Below are positions 1 through 11,962 of a stretch of DNA of 64,000 bases, piece after piece. The stretch spans positions 89,409,285 through 89,473,284 of the forward strand of contig NW_026262734.1 in assembly GCF_021869535.1 (NCBI RefSeq). The letters are read 5' to 3'. The notes beneath the pieces were generated by a model. That model was not told the origin of the DNA. It saw only the letters and a list, made by a program, of their open reading frames with translations, and did no database searches. Position 1 is the stretch's first letter; each line of letters starts with the position of its first letter. Both the position numbers and the translations under genes were made by a program. The stretch is from Mytilus californianus (taxonomy: Eukaryota > Mollusca > Bivalvia > Mytilida > Mytilidae).

Positions 1-187
1 TCTGTTCTAAGGCGTTTAGCTGGTCGTCTTTTTTCTTAGTAGACCTGCTTTTGCTCTTCTTAGACGAAGAAGAAGAACGAGTACGTGCCGCCATCTTTGT
101 CGTTTCGTTCGCGTCAGTTGACAAACTTGGACGCTGCTGCAAAACGTTTTCTTCGCTATTCGAACCGTTCATAGCGACTTCTGCCAT
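1..187 (-). CDS. 5' end of an unidentified basic, Ser/Lys-rich protein (partial)
   Basis: An open minus-strand frame begins at the ATG at 187-185 and runs off the left edge, giving about 62 residues. It starts MAEVAMNGSNSEEN and later has a Ser run followed by Lys/Arg-rich sequence (SKKSKSRSTKKKDD). The local base composition is clearly less AT-rich than the DNA to its right, and the frame stays open to the edge. I do not recognise the protein. The start could be a first exon of a host gene or the ORF1 of a retroelement. A second in-frame Met lies at residue 6. No domain can be assigned. Confidence 0.45.
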   Translation of the reverse strand, partial: MAEVAMNGSNSEENVLQQRPSLSTDANETTKMAARTRSSSSSKKSKSRSTKKKDDQLNALEQ

Positions 188-1290
188 AATGCAAAGTATT
201 TACGTAGATACCTCTCAATTTCACATGTAACATATCATTAGAAGCACATGCTTACAGTTTGGAAACATGTCTTCCAAGTCACAGTTTTAAGAAGAAATGT
301 CTAAATGTTAGTCAATATCAAAGATCTTGAAATATTTTATGACATTTTAGAAACTTTACTGAAATAAAAAAGAATAACAATAGAACCACAATAGAACAAT
401 GTATTTTTTTTACAGAAATTTGAAAAGCTGTACATGTCATATACAAATTTTCCATTTCTACTATGTAGCAATATTTCAGCAGCGCTTGTACATAAAGCAT
501 ACATTTCATTCTCATGGCAGACGCTGTATTCAAAAGCTTACCCCGATCATCATTTTATTTTTACAGAGTGTTACTTCTCACACAGAAGATATTGAACGAA
601 TGGTTCCTAGTGTTAGAATTGAAATAATCCCTTCGAACATTTTATGGCTATATCTGTGTCATAGATCATCACGGACAAATGACGGATATCTTTTAATTAT
701 CGAAACAACAATACCATCCCCTTGTCCTCAATTTAACAAGAATCCTCAAATCCGATCATGATTAAATTTTATTGCCCTAACCAACATGATGGGTACCACT
801 AGTGTTATACAATCTGTTCACTTTTCTGTAGCACCTGACATTAACCCTGATTATTGTAAGGGTTCGTGTTGCTTAATCTTTGGTTTTCAATTTAGTGTTT
901 TCTAGACTGTTTCTCATTTTGTCATTTTTTCTTCTCGCCATAATTTTGTCTGTTTTTTTTACGATATATGGTTTTTGGATGTCCCTATGTATCGTCCGTC
1001 TCTTTACAAAAATCTAATTTTGCGAGAGAATGCTAATCATTTTCCTCATGATGAGTACTAATTAACACTTGTACTGAATCATGAAAAAAATTATAAGCAT
1101 TATCATTCATGCACTAAGAGTTAATTAGAACTGAATAAAAATAGGATTTAACGAAGAAAAGACGTCACACAAATAAAGCATTAGTTCGTTTAAAAGATAA
1201 CATTTGACCTCGGAGCTCATTATAATTATTAAAAAGAACAACGCCTATTCATTGTATCTAACACACTTAACTCCTATCTTATCATCATAT
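188..1290. other. Intergenic, no gene seen
   Basis: AT-rich DNA between the minus-strand start at 187 and C1q gene A. The open frames here are short, have no recognisable domain and overlap on opposite strands. I see nothing functional in it except whatever upstream control gene A uses. Confidence 0.5.
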
Positions 1291-1298
1291 TTATAAAG
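1291..1298 (+). promoter_or_regulatory. TATA-like box upstream of C1q gene A
   Basis: TTATAAAG lies about 80 bases before the ATG at 1373. The paralogue at 12016 has a better TATA box at a similar place, which is the main support. Inference only. Confidence 0.35.
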
Positions 1299-1372
1299 TG
1301 TATGTCAATGAGATCTTATAATAATTGATTGTTATGTAAGTATCTACAAAACTTTGACTTTCAACATTTAAA

Positions 1373-3324
1373 ATGTACCTCTGGAAGGTTTGCGTTGTTT
1401 TATTACCATCGATTTGTGCATTATTGCTAGAGCCAAATAGTCAACAGAATTCAAAAGGAGGAAAATCAGTGTCCGGGAACCATTATCTTCCAATGTCCAG
1501 ATTTCTCGATTCACAAAAGCAACAACAACTTAAACATGAACAGCATCATCTTGATATAGAGACGCTCCGTAAGACTATGGATGAAACATTTTCCATATTA
1601 ACATCACAACTACAAAGAAAATTAGCCGATCTAGAACAGCAATTAAAAAGTGACAGTGAGCGAAACGAGACATGTCAGGCAGATAACGAAGTGGAGAAAA
1701 AAAGATTGGATTTGGAACACAACTATGCAACTGTGTTGTTAGAACAAAAGATAACAAAAGACGAGAATATGAAACTGAAAAATCAGATTTGTTTAATATT
1801 AAAGAACGAGTTATGTCATACAGATGATCGAGTGAAAAATGCCGAAAAATTTGAGAACATACCTCAAGATTTGCAAAAAGTCAAACAGCAAATTCTGACT
1901 ATCAATTCACAAATAGCAACACTGAGTCGAAATCAATGTGCACGAAACGAGGACTTTCTGGCACTGTACAGTCAGACTTCAGTTGATTTTATCCAGGCTG
2001 CGAACCGGCTCCACAACTTGAAAAACTTCGAAAATGTGTCGTTGACAAACACACAAAATATTGAAGATCGACTACAGCATTTGGAGGCTTATAGAAATAT
2101 GTCATTTATGAAATCAACACGCTTGAACACGAAAACAGATGCACTGAAGACGCAAATTACTAATAACGAACGAAAAGGTATGAACACTTTAAATTAAGAT
2201 AAAATAGTAAGTTCAAATGTTTTTTGCATAATCGCACATACTGCATTTTTTTCTATTTCTTGATTAGAAATACGACGATTGTGAAACCTACTAGGTAGAA
2301 AATTATGATAACGTAAGTATATACATTTGATGTGAATAAGCTGTACTGCTAGGAAGCTCCCGATTTATATTTTGATCATCATTTAAATATTTGTTTTTTT
2401 ATTTTTTAAATAGAATGATTTTTTTCCCTGATCAGCAGCAAAAAGGATTTACAACGATAAAAAAATATGGTAACAATAGTAGGGTATGTGGCTTAAGATG
2501 TGTGTTTGCTTCCACGGGATGAAAATATGCAGTATTGAAAGAATTGGGACGTTAACTACCCCATGTTTGGAGACTACCATGATATTTATATGTTAAAAAA
2601 TCCTTCCAATAACTCTACGTGATCTATATGTGATATTTCATAACGCAACATTTCTGCTGCTACCAAAAAATCCCTTATGTTCAAGTGGCAGTCAAGTTCA
2701 CTGCTATTCTTCCTTGTCACTGGTTTTTTAGTACTTTTAAAATACCTAGTGCATTATTGTTTGATTTGATGTCTTTCTAAATGGGAATGAACTATTTGTC
2801 ATTCGACTTGGCAAACATTTATCAATCAGAAAGAGTTCTCTGTGTTATTATATATTTTATATTTTTTTAACAGTTAACTAAAATATAAACTATTAATGCA
2901 AATACTATTGCATTTTTATTTGCACTTATGCTTATATTTTACAGTAGCAATAACAGCATGTCAAGCAGGCAATCAACACAAAGAATCTAGATATATAGTG
3001 AAGTTTGGCAAAGTAAAGACAAGCTTAGGAATAAGTGACATTTCATCCTTTCTAATCAGTGGGAAATTTATATGTGAATACGAAGGTCTATATATTGTGT
3101 CAGTATCTTTGACTGCATACAACACTGCAATACATTATGGGATATACTTGAATGGTAATGAGTACACAGCTGTTTTCGAAAATGACAACAAAGTAACTCA
3201 CCAAAGAGGCACTACTACTGTGGTTGTAAATCTCCAACCGAATGACATGCTGTGGGTACAGCTTCTATCTAAGATGTACGTCGACATTCAAAATTCCTGT
3301 ATCGCCATTGTTATGATAAAATGA
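1373..3324 (+). CDS. Secreted coiled-coil C1q-domain protein, copy A (two exons: 1373-2177 and 2945-3324)
   Basis: Probably a secreted C1q-domain protein, of the kind that in bivalves acts as soluble lectin-like recognition molecules; the ligand cannot be read from sequence. Exon 1 (1373-2177) encodes a hydrophobic signal peptide (about residues 1-17, MYLWKVCVVLLPSICALL), then a long heptad-rich coiled coil (about 45-260) with several N-glycosylation sequons. It ends AAAAG|GTATGA in phase 1. Exon 2 starts after TTTTACAG at 2945 and the joined codon reads Val, giving VAITACQ, which matches the usual start of the C1q fold. Jelly-roll hallmarks follow: GKFICEYEGLYIVSV, then TTTVVVNLQPNDMLWVQL. 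The spliced product is 394 residues, with a 767-base intron. The paralogue at 12016-16530 shares the exon boundaries, the phase and the 380-base second exon, which makes the splice model strong. An ATG at 2896 in the intron is not used in this model. Confidence 0.88.
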
Positions 3325-4990
3325 CAGATTTAGTTTAAGGATTGATATAAACTGAAAATATTTAAATATTTGTGTTTTTGTCAAGATAATCGAATTTGAA
3401 ATTGTGTATGTTCATATATGCAGATAATCTCTACTCATCTGTCATTAATACCAGTTTTTTTTAATAAGAAAGACTAGTAAATTTACATATTAGAGTATTC
3501 ATGTAAATAGGTACACAAATACATCTGCTATGCATTTCTTTCAGAGACAAATACTTTGTAGTGTACTTAAAATGTACCAAAATATATCGTCTGAAAGTAA
3601 TGCAAATCATACTTCTAACGGAATTTCACCAAAATGAGTTTTGATGCTAATGTCGATAACAAAAAGATAATAGACAAAGGTTGAAACCAAAAAAAAATAT
3701 TTTCTTAACAACTCCAAAATTTTTAATAATTAACAAAATCGACCTATTTTAATTTCTTCTCGTTAAAATTAAGATACGACTGACAGTCGTACTCAAAAGA
3801 TATTTTGCTTCAAGATATCTTGTGCAAAATTTTGGGTAAAAGAAATCTAAGGTTTATATCTTTTTTTGCAAGGCAATATGTGCGAAATGACTATTTCAGG
3901 TAATATATATAAGTTTCTACATCTGTATTACGTAATACTGCCAGTACAACTGATCCTGCATTGTGCAAATTATATCAATCTATTCATTTATCAATACAAA
4001 AATGATCATTTTGAAAATATTTTAGTATATTGTACTATTTTTCACTCTCAGGAGCCTTTAAATGACTACTATCATTCATGCCTCTTCTAATAGCAATATA
4101 ACCACAAAAGTCAACATATTACTTAGTATTCCTTTTCTAAGATACCCTGGTTTATGATGGGGTTCTTGTAGTTTCTTAATCTTTAGATTTGTAGTGTAGA
4201 GTTTGTAAACTGGTGTTTGGCTTTCCGTAGTTTTTCGGGTTTTGTTATCATGATTCTGTCGTATTTTATGACATGCATTTTTATGGTTCCTTCGGTATCT
4301 TCCGCCTCTATTTGTCTGACCATCAATATATTTCAACAGGAATATGTTTTGGTAAATGTTACAAAAGTTCGTGGAATAAGTCATGTAAGTGATGACTAAA
4401 TTTGCTATAAATACTAATTTACCATAATTTGCCAATTTATAGTTTTCACCAACCAAATTGACCCTGTTTTAAACTACTCTTGTGCTTTTGACTGGTCCTC
4501 TCTAATGGGTAACTAATGACTTATAATAAACGAGCGAAACTCATCTTTCACATAAAACTTTCTTGAGTAAAGGTACTGATTTAAATGAGTAAACCCTTAC
4601 AGAAATTTGTTTTTTGTTATAAACACTGGGCTAATGAAATTAATTTCCACATTATTATCGTGGTATTTCTAAGAAAAAATGTTTCATCTTTTGCTGTCTG
4701 AAAGCAGGGACTGAACTTGCTATACAAGAAAAAATTCAAGAAATATAGTTTTCGAATTTGTAATGGTAGATAAAAGCTATCTTTGTTTTTACATTTGACA
4801 GTTTAAATACTAACTTCAATCTCTAATCATTAGACAAGCGCATGCATTTAAAAAGATTTTCAAACCTAAATAATTTATCTTGATCTTGTCATATAAACGA
4901 AACGTTTGCTTAAAGCATGCTTTATTTTCTGCCAATTAAGGGCTCACTTTTCCTATCCAGGTAACTTGACACTCAACATTTTACGGTTGT
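3325..4990. other. Downstream intergenic, no gene seen
   Basis: AT-rich. Short frames exist on both strands around 3.9-4.5 kb but overlap each other, lack domains and have no splice support. No clear AATAAA was found close behind the gene A stop codon. Confidence 0.45.
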
Positions 4991-5004
4991 CATAACCTTA
5001 ATAT

Positions 5005-5165
5005 TGTTATGCCCCGCCTACGATAGTAGAGGGGCATTATGTTTTCTGGTCTGTGCGTCCGTTAGTCCGTTCGTTCGTCCGTCCGTCCGTCCGTTCTTCC
5101 GGATTTCACGGTCCACTGAACATAGAAAATAATAGTGGGGCTTCCGTGTACTATGAACACATTCT
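5005..5165 (+). repeat. Dispersed repeat with (CCGT)n tract, short copy
   Basis: A unit starting TTATGCCCCGCCTA, followed by a CCGT/TCGT microsatellite at about 5055-5095, then TTCACGGTCCACTGAACATA and ending near ACACATTCTTGTT. The same blocks occur in reverse orientation at 53009-53310, where about 150 extra bases sit between the microsatellite and the TTCACGGTCC block. This copy is therefore an internally shortened member of the same family. Confidence 0.75.
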
Positions 5166-5929
5166 TGTTATTATTAGATACAATGTCGTTTTAGTGCTTG
5201 ATAAATGTCCAATCGTCATTTAGATATAAAAATTAATTGAGGCGGGGGTTTATAGTGATGACATGACGTCCTTTAAACTTAAGGTAGCAGGATTATTATT
5301 AGAGTACTGCTGACCTAAATCCTTTGTTATGTATACACAATGTCACGCACCATAAAGTGCAGGTCATGTTTTATGTAGTCGGTTTTTTTTTTGCATATAC
5401 CGTCCATGAATTATACCTCTCAGTAATCTTCATTAGGCAGGGTTTACAGTGATGCACATGTCCATATGTCTGTCTGTCTGTTTCTCCGTCTGTCACACTT
5501 TATGATTCGGATAGCTATTAAAATACTGCTTGCTTGACAATTGAACCAGGATTATTTTGACGTTTTAACTTGTGCTGATCATGAGTAATGAACTGTAGTT
5601 TTCTTAAACATCGGATTTCTGTTTTTATTTCTTGCAGATGTTAGTGTTCATCAAGAAAAAAGAATTTTTTTAAATTAGAACACAATATTGGGAGCTATAG
5701 TATCCGGGTCAAGTTCCATTTGGCTGGACATTAACCGCTCAATAGTTTGGCTGCGGGCGGGGATATCCGCGATCAAGATCGAATGTCCTAAATACAGGTT
5801 ACAAAATACACAGTCTGTCGTAATAGCAACATACTAGCATACAAACTTTGTTTTTTTTTTAAAAGAGGCCTTCACTACTATCGACAATATCTGGTCTTAT
5901 AGAAGGTTAAAATTTTTTGTCACTAAGGT

Positions 5930-6590
5930 CTTGCTCAACGTTTTAATAAGTAACTACACATATTGGCAAAGAACCCTATCACGTATGAGAGTTTTCTGTA
6001 AAATAGTATCATAGAAGTTCCGTTCACTATGTGTTATTTTCACAATACAAAAAGTCAAAGTCCCATAATTCCTGTTAAACTGATTGATTCAAAATAGCAC
6101 TACAATATATTAAATAACACAAGTTGGCTAACAATCCTAATGCGCATGTGAGCTCTTTATGGAACGGACTAAGAGGAGTTAACAAGGTGCTATTGTCACA
6201 ATATAATTCAAACAAATAAACTTTTCATAACTCCCTTAAAGATGTTATGATCATAATGCAGGTACAATTTGGTCAACAACCTGCTGGGAAACAAAACTAC
6301 CAACCATGAGAGCTTTCTGTAAAATTTTCTCAAAGGAGTTGTGTTCATAAGGTGTTATTATCACAAAATATACTCCAAAGTGTCAGATTATCGGCTGTGA
6401 GCGTTCCCTGTAAAGGTAAATCCAAAAAAGCTCTTCGGACGAATGAAATTATTTTACGTGTTGTTTCCCTGTGTTGTTTTGTCCAATGACTCCTGTTTAA
6501 AATGGTCGAATCAAAAGAGCGGTACAATATGGTCAACTACACATGTTGGAAAACAGTTCTACCAAGTAGATGTATGAGAGCCTAAGAAGA
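5930..6590 (+). repeat. Degenerate tandem repeat, unit roughly 160-170 bp
   Basis: Successive diverged units share landmarks: TACAAT..GGTCAAC, then ATGAGAGCTTTCTGTAAAAT, then AAGGTGTTATTNTCACAATA. Landmarks fall near 5948, 6102, 6264 and 6522. The last spacing is longer, so a unit there carries extra sequence. No coding potential is evident. Confidence 0.55.
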
Positions 6591-7241
6591 AGGTGGCATT
6601 GTCAGGATTGGCAAACAGAACTGACGATACAGTTAGGTTAAGAGAATATGGTGAAAAAAATACCAAAAAGTATAAAAGCTTGATGAAACAATGTCTGTCT
6701 AGTGATGTATTTAAAAGGACAGATAGACGGACGGGGGACAAACAAATATTTTTATATGGGATATTTCAAATTTACTTTTTTAAATGTTCTTTTTCATTAT
6801 TTGGTAAAAAATAACACATAATTTATATGCATTGTACTGATGTGTAGTTTCTTCGAAAATACTAATATAATTGTCACAATACAATTAAAAACCGACACAA
6901 CCTATTATTATATGACTATACAAATTTCTCTGCTCTCATTGGCTAAGAACCTAAGGAATCTCCGTTGATAACGCATGTTATTCCCCGTTGCAAAAACTTG
7001 AAGAGGTTAATATGAAATTTCTATAAATAGATTTTTGTCAGTTACGTAGGTTTATGACGTCATGCAAATTGTCGTTTTTTCCTCTTCTAATTTTTTATCG
7101 ATGTGAAGCTTTTGGTAAATTCCATTATCACATGATTATTCAATAAAACTTATATGAGTTAAAACAGATAATATATGTAATATAAAGCAAGCAGAGAAAA
7201 TTAGAGAAGGATAACAAAGTTATAATAATAATACAATGATC

Positions 7242-7357
7242 GTTGACTTTTGATGTCAGTTGCTAAATGATTTATCAACCTCAGAGATATGACATTTATC
7301 ATCGATCGTTAGACTCGGTGAAAATCGTTTCTCTGGGGTTGATAGATAAAAAGTCAA
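7242..7357. repeat. Imperfect inverted repeat next to the MITE
   Basis: TTGACTTTTGATGTCAG..TTTATCAACCTCAGAGA on the left is matched on the opposite strand by TTGACTTTTTATCTATCAACCCCAGAGA read back from 7357. This makes an imperfect stem with a central loop containing ATCGATCG. It lies directly left of the foldback element at 7376. Confidence 0.5.
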
Positions 7358-7375
7358 TAATTAATAAATATAGAT

Positions 7376-7712
7376 AACAGGCTATTATTTCAACTTGGAA
7401 TTATTTTTAATTATGGAATTTGCATAATTTCTTGTGCTTGAAATTTTTTATAAATTCCATGTTTATTCTGTATTTTAATGTTCTGTGCGGCGCACAACAC
7501 TTTCTATAACAAAAAAGAATGCATATTTTCAATAGAATGTACTGTGCCGCGTACAACACCATCTATACAAGATACATTATATGGAAAGTGTTATGCAATG
7601 CTTAAAACATTATAATGCAGAATAAACATGGAATTTATTAAAAATTTCAAGCACAAGAAATTATGCAAATTCCATAATTAAAAATAATTCCAAGTTGAAA
7701 TAATAGCCTGTT
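7376..7712. mobile_element. 337-bp foldback MITE with about 100-bp terminal inverted repeats
   Basis: The left end AACAGGCTATTATTTCAACT and the following ~100 bases recur almost perfectly in reverse complement ending at 7712 (AGTTGAAATAATAGCCTGTT). A second, weaker inverted pair lies inside (GTGCGGCGCACAACAC and GTGCCGCGTACAACACC). AGAT flanks both ends (7372-7375 and 7713-7716), a possible 4-bp target duplication; a TA duplication is also compatible if the ends are set two bases further in. There is no open frame, so it would be non-autonomous. Confidence 0.8.
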
Positions 7713-7759
7713 AGATGAGTAATACAATTGCAACGCCTCACATAATCAATATTATCAAT

Positions 7760-8180
7760 AATTATTATTTTTTTATAAAAGTTATATGCAACTGTTTCTG
7801 GACAACGTAGTATCTATGGCATTTACTTAATATGCATTGTAGATATAGTTTGAACGGATGAATTGTTTAACTTTTATTTTTCTAACTTGCTTGATCACAG
7901 CTTCAGATTTCCATAAAAATTGCGAGTATTACTCGTATTTCTTTGAATGTTGCGTTTTACGTCATTCGTATACTCGAAGTATATTAAAAGTTTCACCATG
8001 CACAAAATGTAATTATTCTTATCTACGACATTATCTTCGTTAATATTGTCTGAGGTCTGCCAACCTGCATTAGGTAATGCTTGTTGATACTGTATGAAAA
8101 CCAATCATAAAACGGTTTTCGTTTTCCTCACTGTGGCTTTCTTATATCCCACAATGCAAAAAGAAAGATAATGACTGCTG
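7760..8180. other. No gene seen
   Basis: AT-rich sequence between the MITE and the hammerhead-like motif. Two overlapping frames of about 60-70 codons on opposite strands have no recognisable content. Confidence 0.4.
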
Positions 8181-8226
8181 TTTTGTCATGTTTTTATGTA
8201 CTTGTTTCTTCGATGGGCAGATGAAA

Positions 8227-8300
8227 TATATAATTTGGTGTGTTCGAAGCGTTTTTCTGGATAAACCTTCATCAGGAACGCTCGAAACAACAACAAAAAT
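8227..8300 (-). ncRNA. Hammerhead-ribozyme-like motif (Penelope-type relic)
   Basis: On the minus strand CTGATGA (8275-8269) is followed by AGGTTTATCCA, with a GG/CC stem, and then GAAA (8257-8254), the conserved hammerhead core order. The flanks pair with each other: TGTTTCGAGCGTT before the core and AACGCTTCGAACA after it. Penelope-like elements are known to carry minimal hammerhead motifs of this form. No RT reading frame adjoins this copy, so it would be a solo relic. Cleavage competence cannot be judged. Confidence 0.4.
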
Positions 8301-8769
8301 GATGGCAATGGGTGTATAATACAAGGGAACCCGACGACTAAATGGAACATAGTAGGACTATCTATAACTACCTCATGTCATATATGACGTAGCTAAGGAG
8401 AATGACTGAAGAGGGACATTTTTGTCCTAGTTGATGAAATTTTGCTAGTTATCTCTTTACGGAAAATGTTCAACGGAAAAATAACATCCAATTTATTTTA
8501 GTTTACAATATGCCTTTGAAAATGAACAAAACAAACAAGAACATATGAAAATGAAAACAAAAATTACAGGTTCATGTGAAAATGAACGAAAATACAGGTA
8601 CATTTGAACATGGACAAAAATACATGGATGTAACAATATATTTGTCTATCGATCTGTCTGTTATAATAGTTCATCGATGCATTTTTTTTTTGCAAGACTT
8701 TTTTTTAGGAAAAATAAATCATTGATAGTTAACAATTCGTGTATTTAAATCCTTCAATTAAAACATCCC

Positions 8770-9175
8770 TGGTGAAGGGTATTCCGTACATATCTGTAGT
8801 GTGCACTGAAATCAGTAGCAAAATTCAGCAGAAGAAAAAAAAGCAAATCACACGTTATTCATTCTCTTTTGGCGTTTACCTGTACGCAAAGTGATTTTGA
8901 TCATGAACTGATACATCACATCCTTTCGCTTTTCATTATCATATATATATTGTATATTTTGTAACTTTTTTTCTTTCAAACGATAATGTCGTTTTTAGTG
9001 TATGAATACAATATAAATTCCACTGAAAGAGATATCGAACTAACAACCTGAATTACGATATCAATCAGTTATGATATCCTTCTATGTGAACAAGTTCCTG
9101 TCTGAATTGATTAATTTGCGTGTTTGTCTGTTTCATGGGAACAATCTTGTTTTAGGAAAATAAAAAAAGGCAATT
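8770..9175 (+). repeat. Copy 1 of a ~400-bp direct repeat pair
   Basis: Blocks such as TGCACTGAAATC, AGTGATTTTG.TCATGAACTGATA, ATCACATCCTTTC, GATATCAATCA and AACAAGTTCCTGTCTG..TTGCGTGTTTGTCTGTTT recur in the same order and orientation at 51650-52030, about 43 kb away. No conserved reading frame was recognised in either copy. Confidence 0.65.
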
Positions 9176-9179
9176 TTGT

Positions 9180-11940
9180 GTTATTGTTGATTTGGTGTCT
9201 TAACTATTGTACTATTTTTTCTACGCCTAAACCCAAAGGATTTACAAAGTATATATAATTGTTTTCACCGAAACCTCTTTTGAACCGCAGTGAAATCAGA
9301 GATGGGGAAAAGTTTGGCTGTTCGGATAGCACCGTCCGTTCGGGGAGGCCATGTTATCTCCTACAGTGTGAGAAACTATGCTTTCTACATCTACGTTAAC
9401 GAACCATTTAAACAACAGGTTGACTATTGTTTAAATGTTCGTCTCTAAAACAAAATATTTCTGTCTTTTCACAGAAATTTCAGTCTCGTTTACATCGTAA
9501 TATTTTCATCTGGATGTTATGTATACAAAATCAAATAATGAAATCATTTTTCAAACTGGGACGGTGATTTTTTTTTTTTTTTTTTTTTTATCTATTTTTG
9601 TTTATATAGTGCGGGTAGTAGGAATGGCAGATTTTGGGTCAGGCCAATCCAAAGACTAGTGTTGTTTTGATGCATGTCTCCTTGTTAACGTGCATGAAAA
9701 TCTGACGCGATATGTCGGTTAAATATAAAGTCGAAATTGTGAAGTTTTTAAATGTTAAATTCGTATTGAATTGTTTTAAATGAAACATGGTCAGGTTTTT
9801 TATCTATCTATTTAAGGCATTTTTTTGAATCTTGGAATATCAAAAATGTTTGCATATATAAAACCCCAAATGGCATTTAAGGAATATTTAATTATAAATT
9901 GTAACAAGCGAAGTATTTACATTTCATACGAATGTTATTTGTTTCTTCATTAAAACTTTAAATTCTTGCTTGAACGCGCTTTTGTACTTACAGTGTGTCA
10001 ACACGTTTACATTTTACAATGATAAATATGTTTACATACAGATAAAATTTAAGGACATATGATTATTATTGATAGCTAAATTCATTTTACAGAAGCCATA
10101 CCATTGTTAGTGATTCAAAGTTACGCGACAATTGTCACATACTAGTATTGTCGGTTCTATTGTAAACATGAGCAATGCATTAGGGAATACGTATATAGCC
10201 CATTCTCAATGATTTTTAAAATGTATACTTGTTCTTATCCGTATCATTGAGGACTAACATTTATTTAACCACTGTCAAGTCAGCTTTTATTGAATATTTG
10301 TCCAACTGTCTTGATTGGCTTTGTTATTGCTTGACCGCATACAGATTTATCGAAAATAAAATTTGAAAATATTAAAAAAAAAAAAATGCCTGATTTATAT
10401 TTTGGACCACTAAAAAATACTAATTACTTAATTATGAGCGCTCTAGAACATACAAAGTGCCACAAAATAAATAAACTCATCATAGATACCAGGATTGAAA
10501 TTTTGTATTTGCGTCAGTCTACAAAAGACACTCGAATCAACAAATGTTAAAAAGACCAAATAAAGTACGAAGTACAAAGTTGAAGGGCATTGAGGACCAA
10601 AATTTCTAAACGTTTTGCCAAATACTGCTTAGGTAATCTATTCCTGGGGTATAAAAGTCTAAGTATTTCAAAAATGTAAAGTTTTGCAAACAGTAAATTT
10701 ATAACGATTACCTGCACCATTAACTAAGATTGCTACAAATCTTTGATAGTTTAGAGTTGATTTTATCATAACTGGCTGCAGACATATTTATCAATTCGTT
10801 CAACGTTTTGATATTCCTAATTTTGTTACTTCTCTTACGAATAATATTGTACGGTGGCGGTCGATTATGAATAGGAAACGCTCAAATTTCTTGCAGCATA
10901 TTTAGTATTTTGAGATGATGTATTAATTGTGTGTTAGCTGTTTAGACTAACGGTTTACAGGAACGTTTACTATTTCGACTGCTTAAAGTTAGATAGGACT
11001 TTGATATTAAATCTTCCAATGGTGATATGTAAACAACGATAGCAGGAGCCACCAAAAAACATAAGGAACAACAAACATCTTCACTAAACAGATCATTCTC
11101 TTCCAATACAAATTAGTATTCTTACTTGTTATTATGATTTTTATTTACATTTGTGCAAGTTTCCTTATCATATTCAAACTGTTTATTACTGAATATATAA
11201 AGAGAGGGACTATTAAAATGCGACATTCAAAAAAAAAGTCGAAAACAAAATCATGTTCAAAATGGAGAAAAAAACTAACAACTCTTAGACAGATAAAATG
11301 TCAAAACAATCAAAGAAGAATAAAGGTTAAGCAACACTTGTAATTGGCATTTATTTAAATACGAAAAGTGATTCTGTTCTTGACAACTTGTTTTTAATCA
11401 TACGAACATGATGAAGCATTTTGAATACTAAAGAATATCAGGATGAATAACAAGACATTATTATATCCTTTATCACCACATTCTGCTATTATTGCTTTAA
11501 AATTTATTGCGAGCAAAACCATTTTTAACATTGCACACACTATAGTGATAAAATAAGTAAAACCTGTATACAGCAGTCACTCATCACAAGTTCCGATTCC
11601 GAACACATATTTTTGACATGATGATATGTTGGTAGATAAAAATATCAAAATGATTTTAATGACAGTTGTTAATAGTTTAGTGCGAAAACTAGGTGACAGC
11701 TGGTCGTGTTTCGCAGGTGACTGATGACCGCGTTAGACAGGAGACCACTGAAATGAGATAAATTATATAGAGAAAATGTTTTGGAGAATCTAAACAGGAC
11801 TGCAACAGGAAGCTGACTGTTAAAACGAGGTAACCGTAAAGGCCGGTTTGACTGTTATGGTGAACATTTGTTAAATTTATTTGTCAAATCAAATCTCTAC
11901 GCATGCCTTAACAACTATCATATCAGAAAACATTTATCGA
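9180..11940. other. Intergenic, no gene seen; 22-base T run at 9568-9589
   Basis: AT-rich DNA up to the promoter of C1q gene B. It holds a pure T homopolymer of 22 and a small Lys-rich open frame at 11134-11343 with a hydrophobic start, which I do not consider supported. Nothing else stands out. Confidence 0.45.
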
Positions 11941-11953
11941 TAGGAGACCTGTC

Positions 11954-11962
11954 TATATAAAT
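11954..11962 (+). promoter_or_regulatory. TATA box of C1q gene B
   Basis: TATATAAAT lies 62 bases before the ATG at 12016, at about the same distance as the TATA-like box of the paralogue. It suggests a short 5' leader. Confidence 0.5.

Noticed and set aside
399-761. 120-codon ORF upstream of C1q gene A
   Set aside because: No recognisable domain, codon pattern like the surrounding AT-rich DNA, and an overlapping opposite-strand frame.
2896-2944. ATG at 2896 as the start of a separate secreted C1q protein
   Set aside because: It would give a signal-like leader, but the paralogue conserves the splice acceptor at the VAITAC boundary and not this upstream frame, so this is intron.
3866-4456. 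Small membrane-like ORFs on both strands
   Set aside because: Overlapping frames on opposite strands in AT-rich DNA, hydrophobic only through T-rich codons, with no splice or homology support.
11134-11343. Lys/Arg-rich small protein with hydrophobic N-terminus
   Set aside because: Could resemble a secreted basic peptide, but the composition follows the local A-rich sequence and there is no second copy or processing signal.
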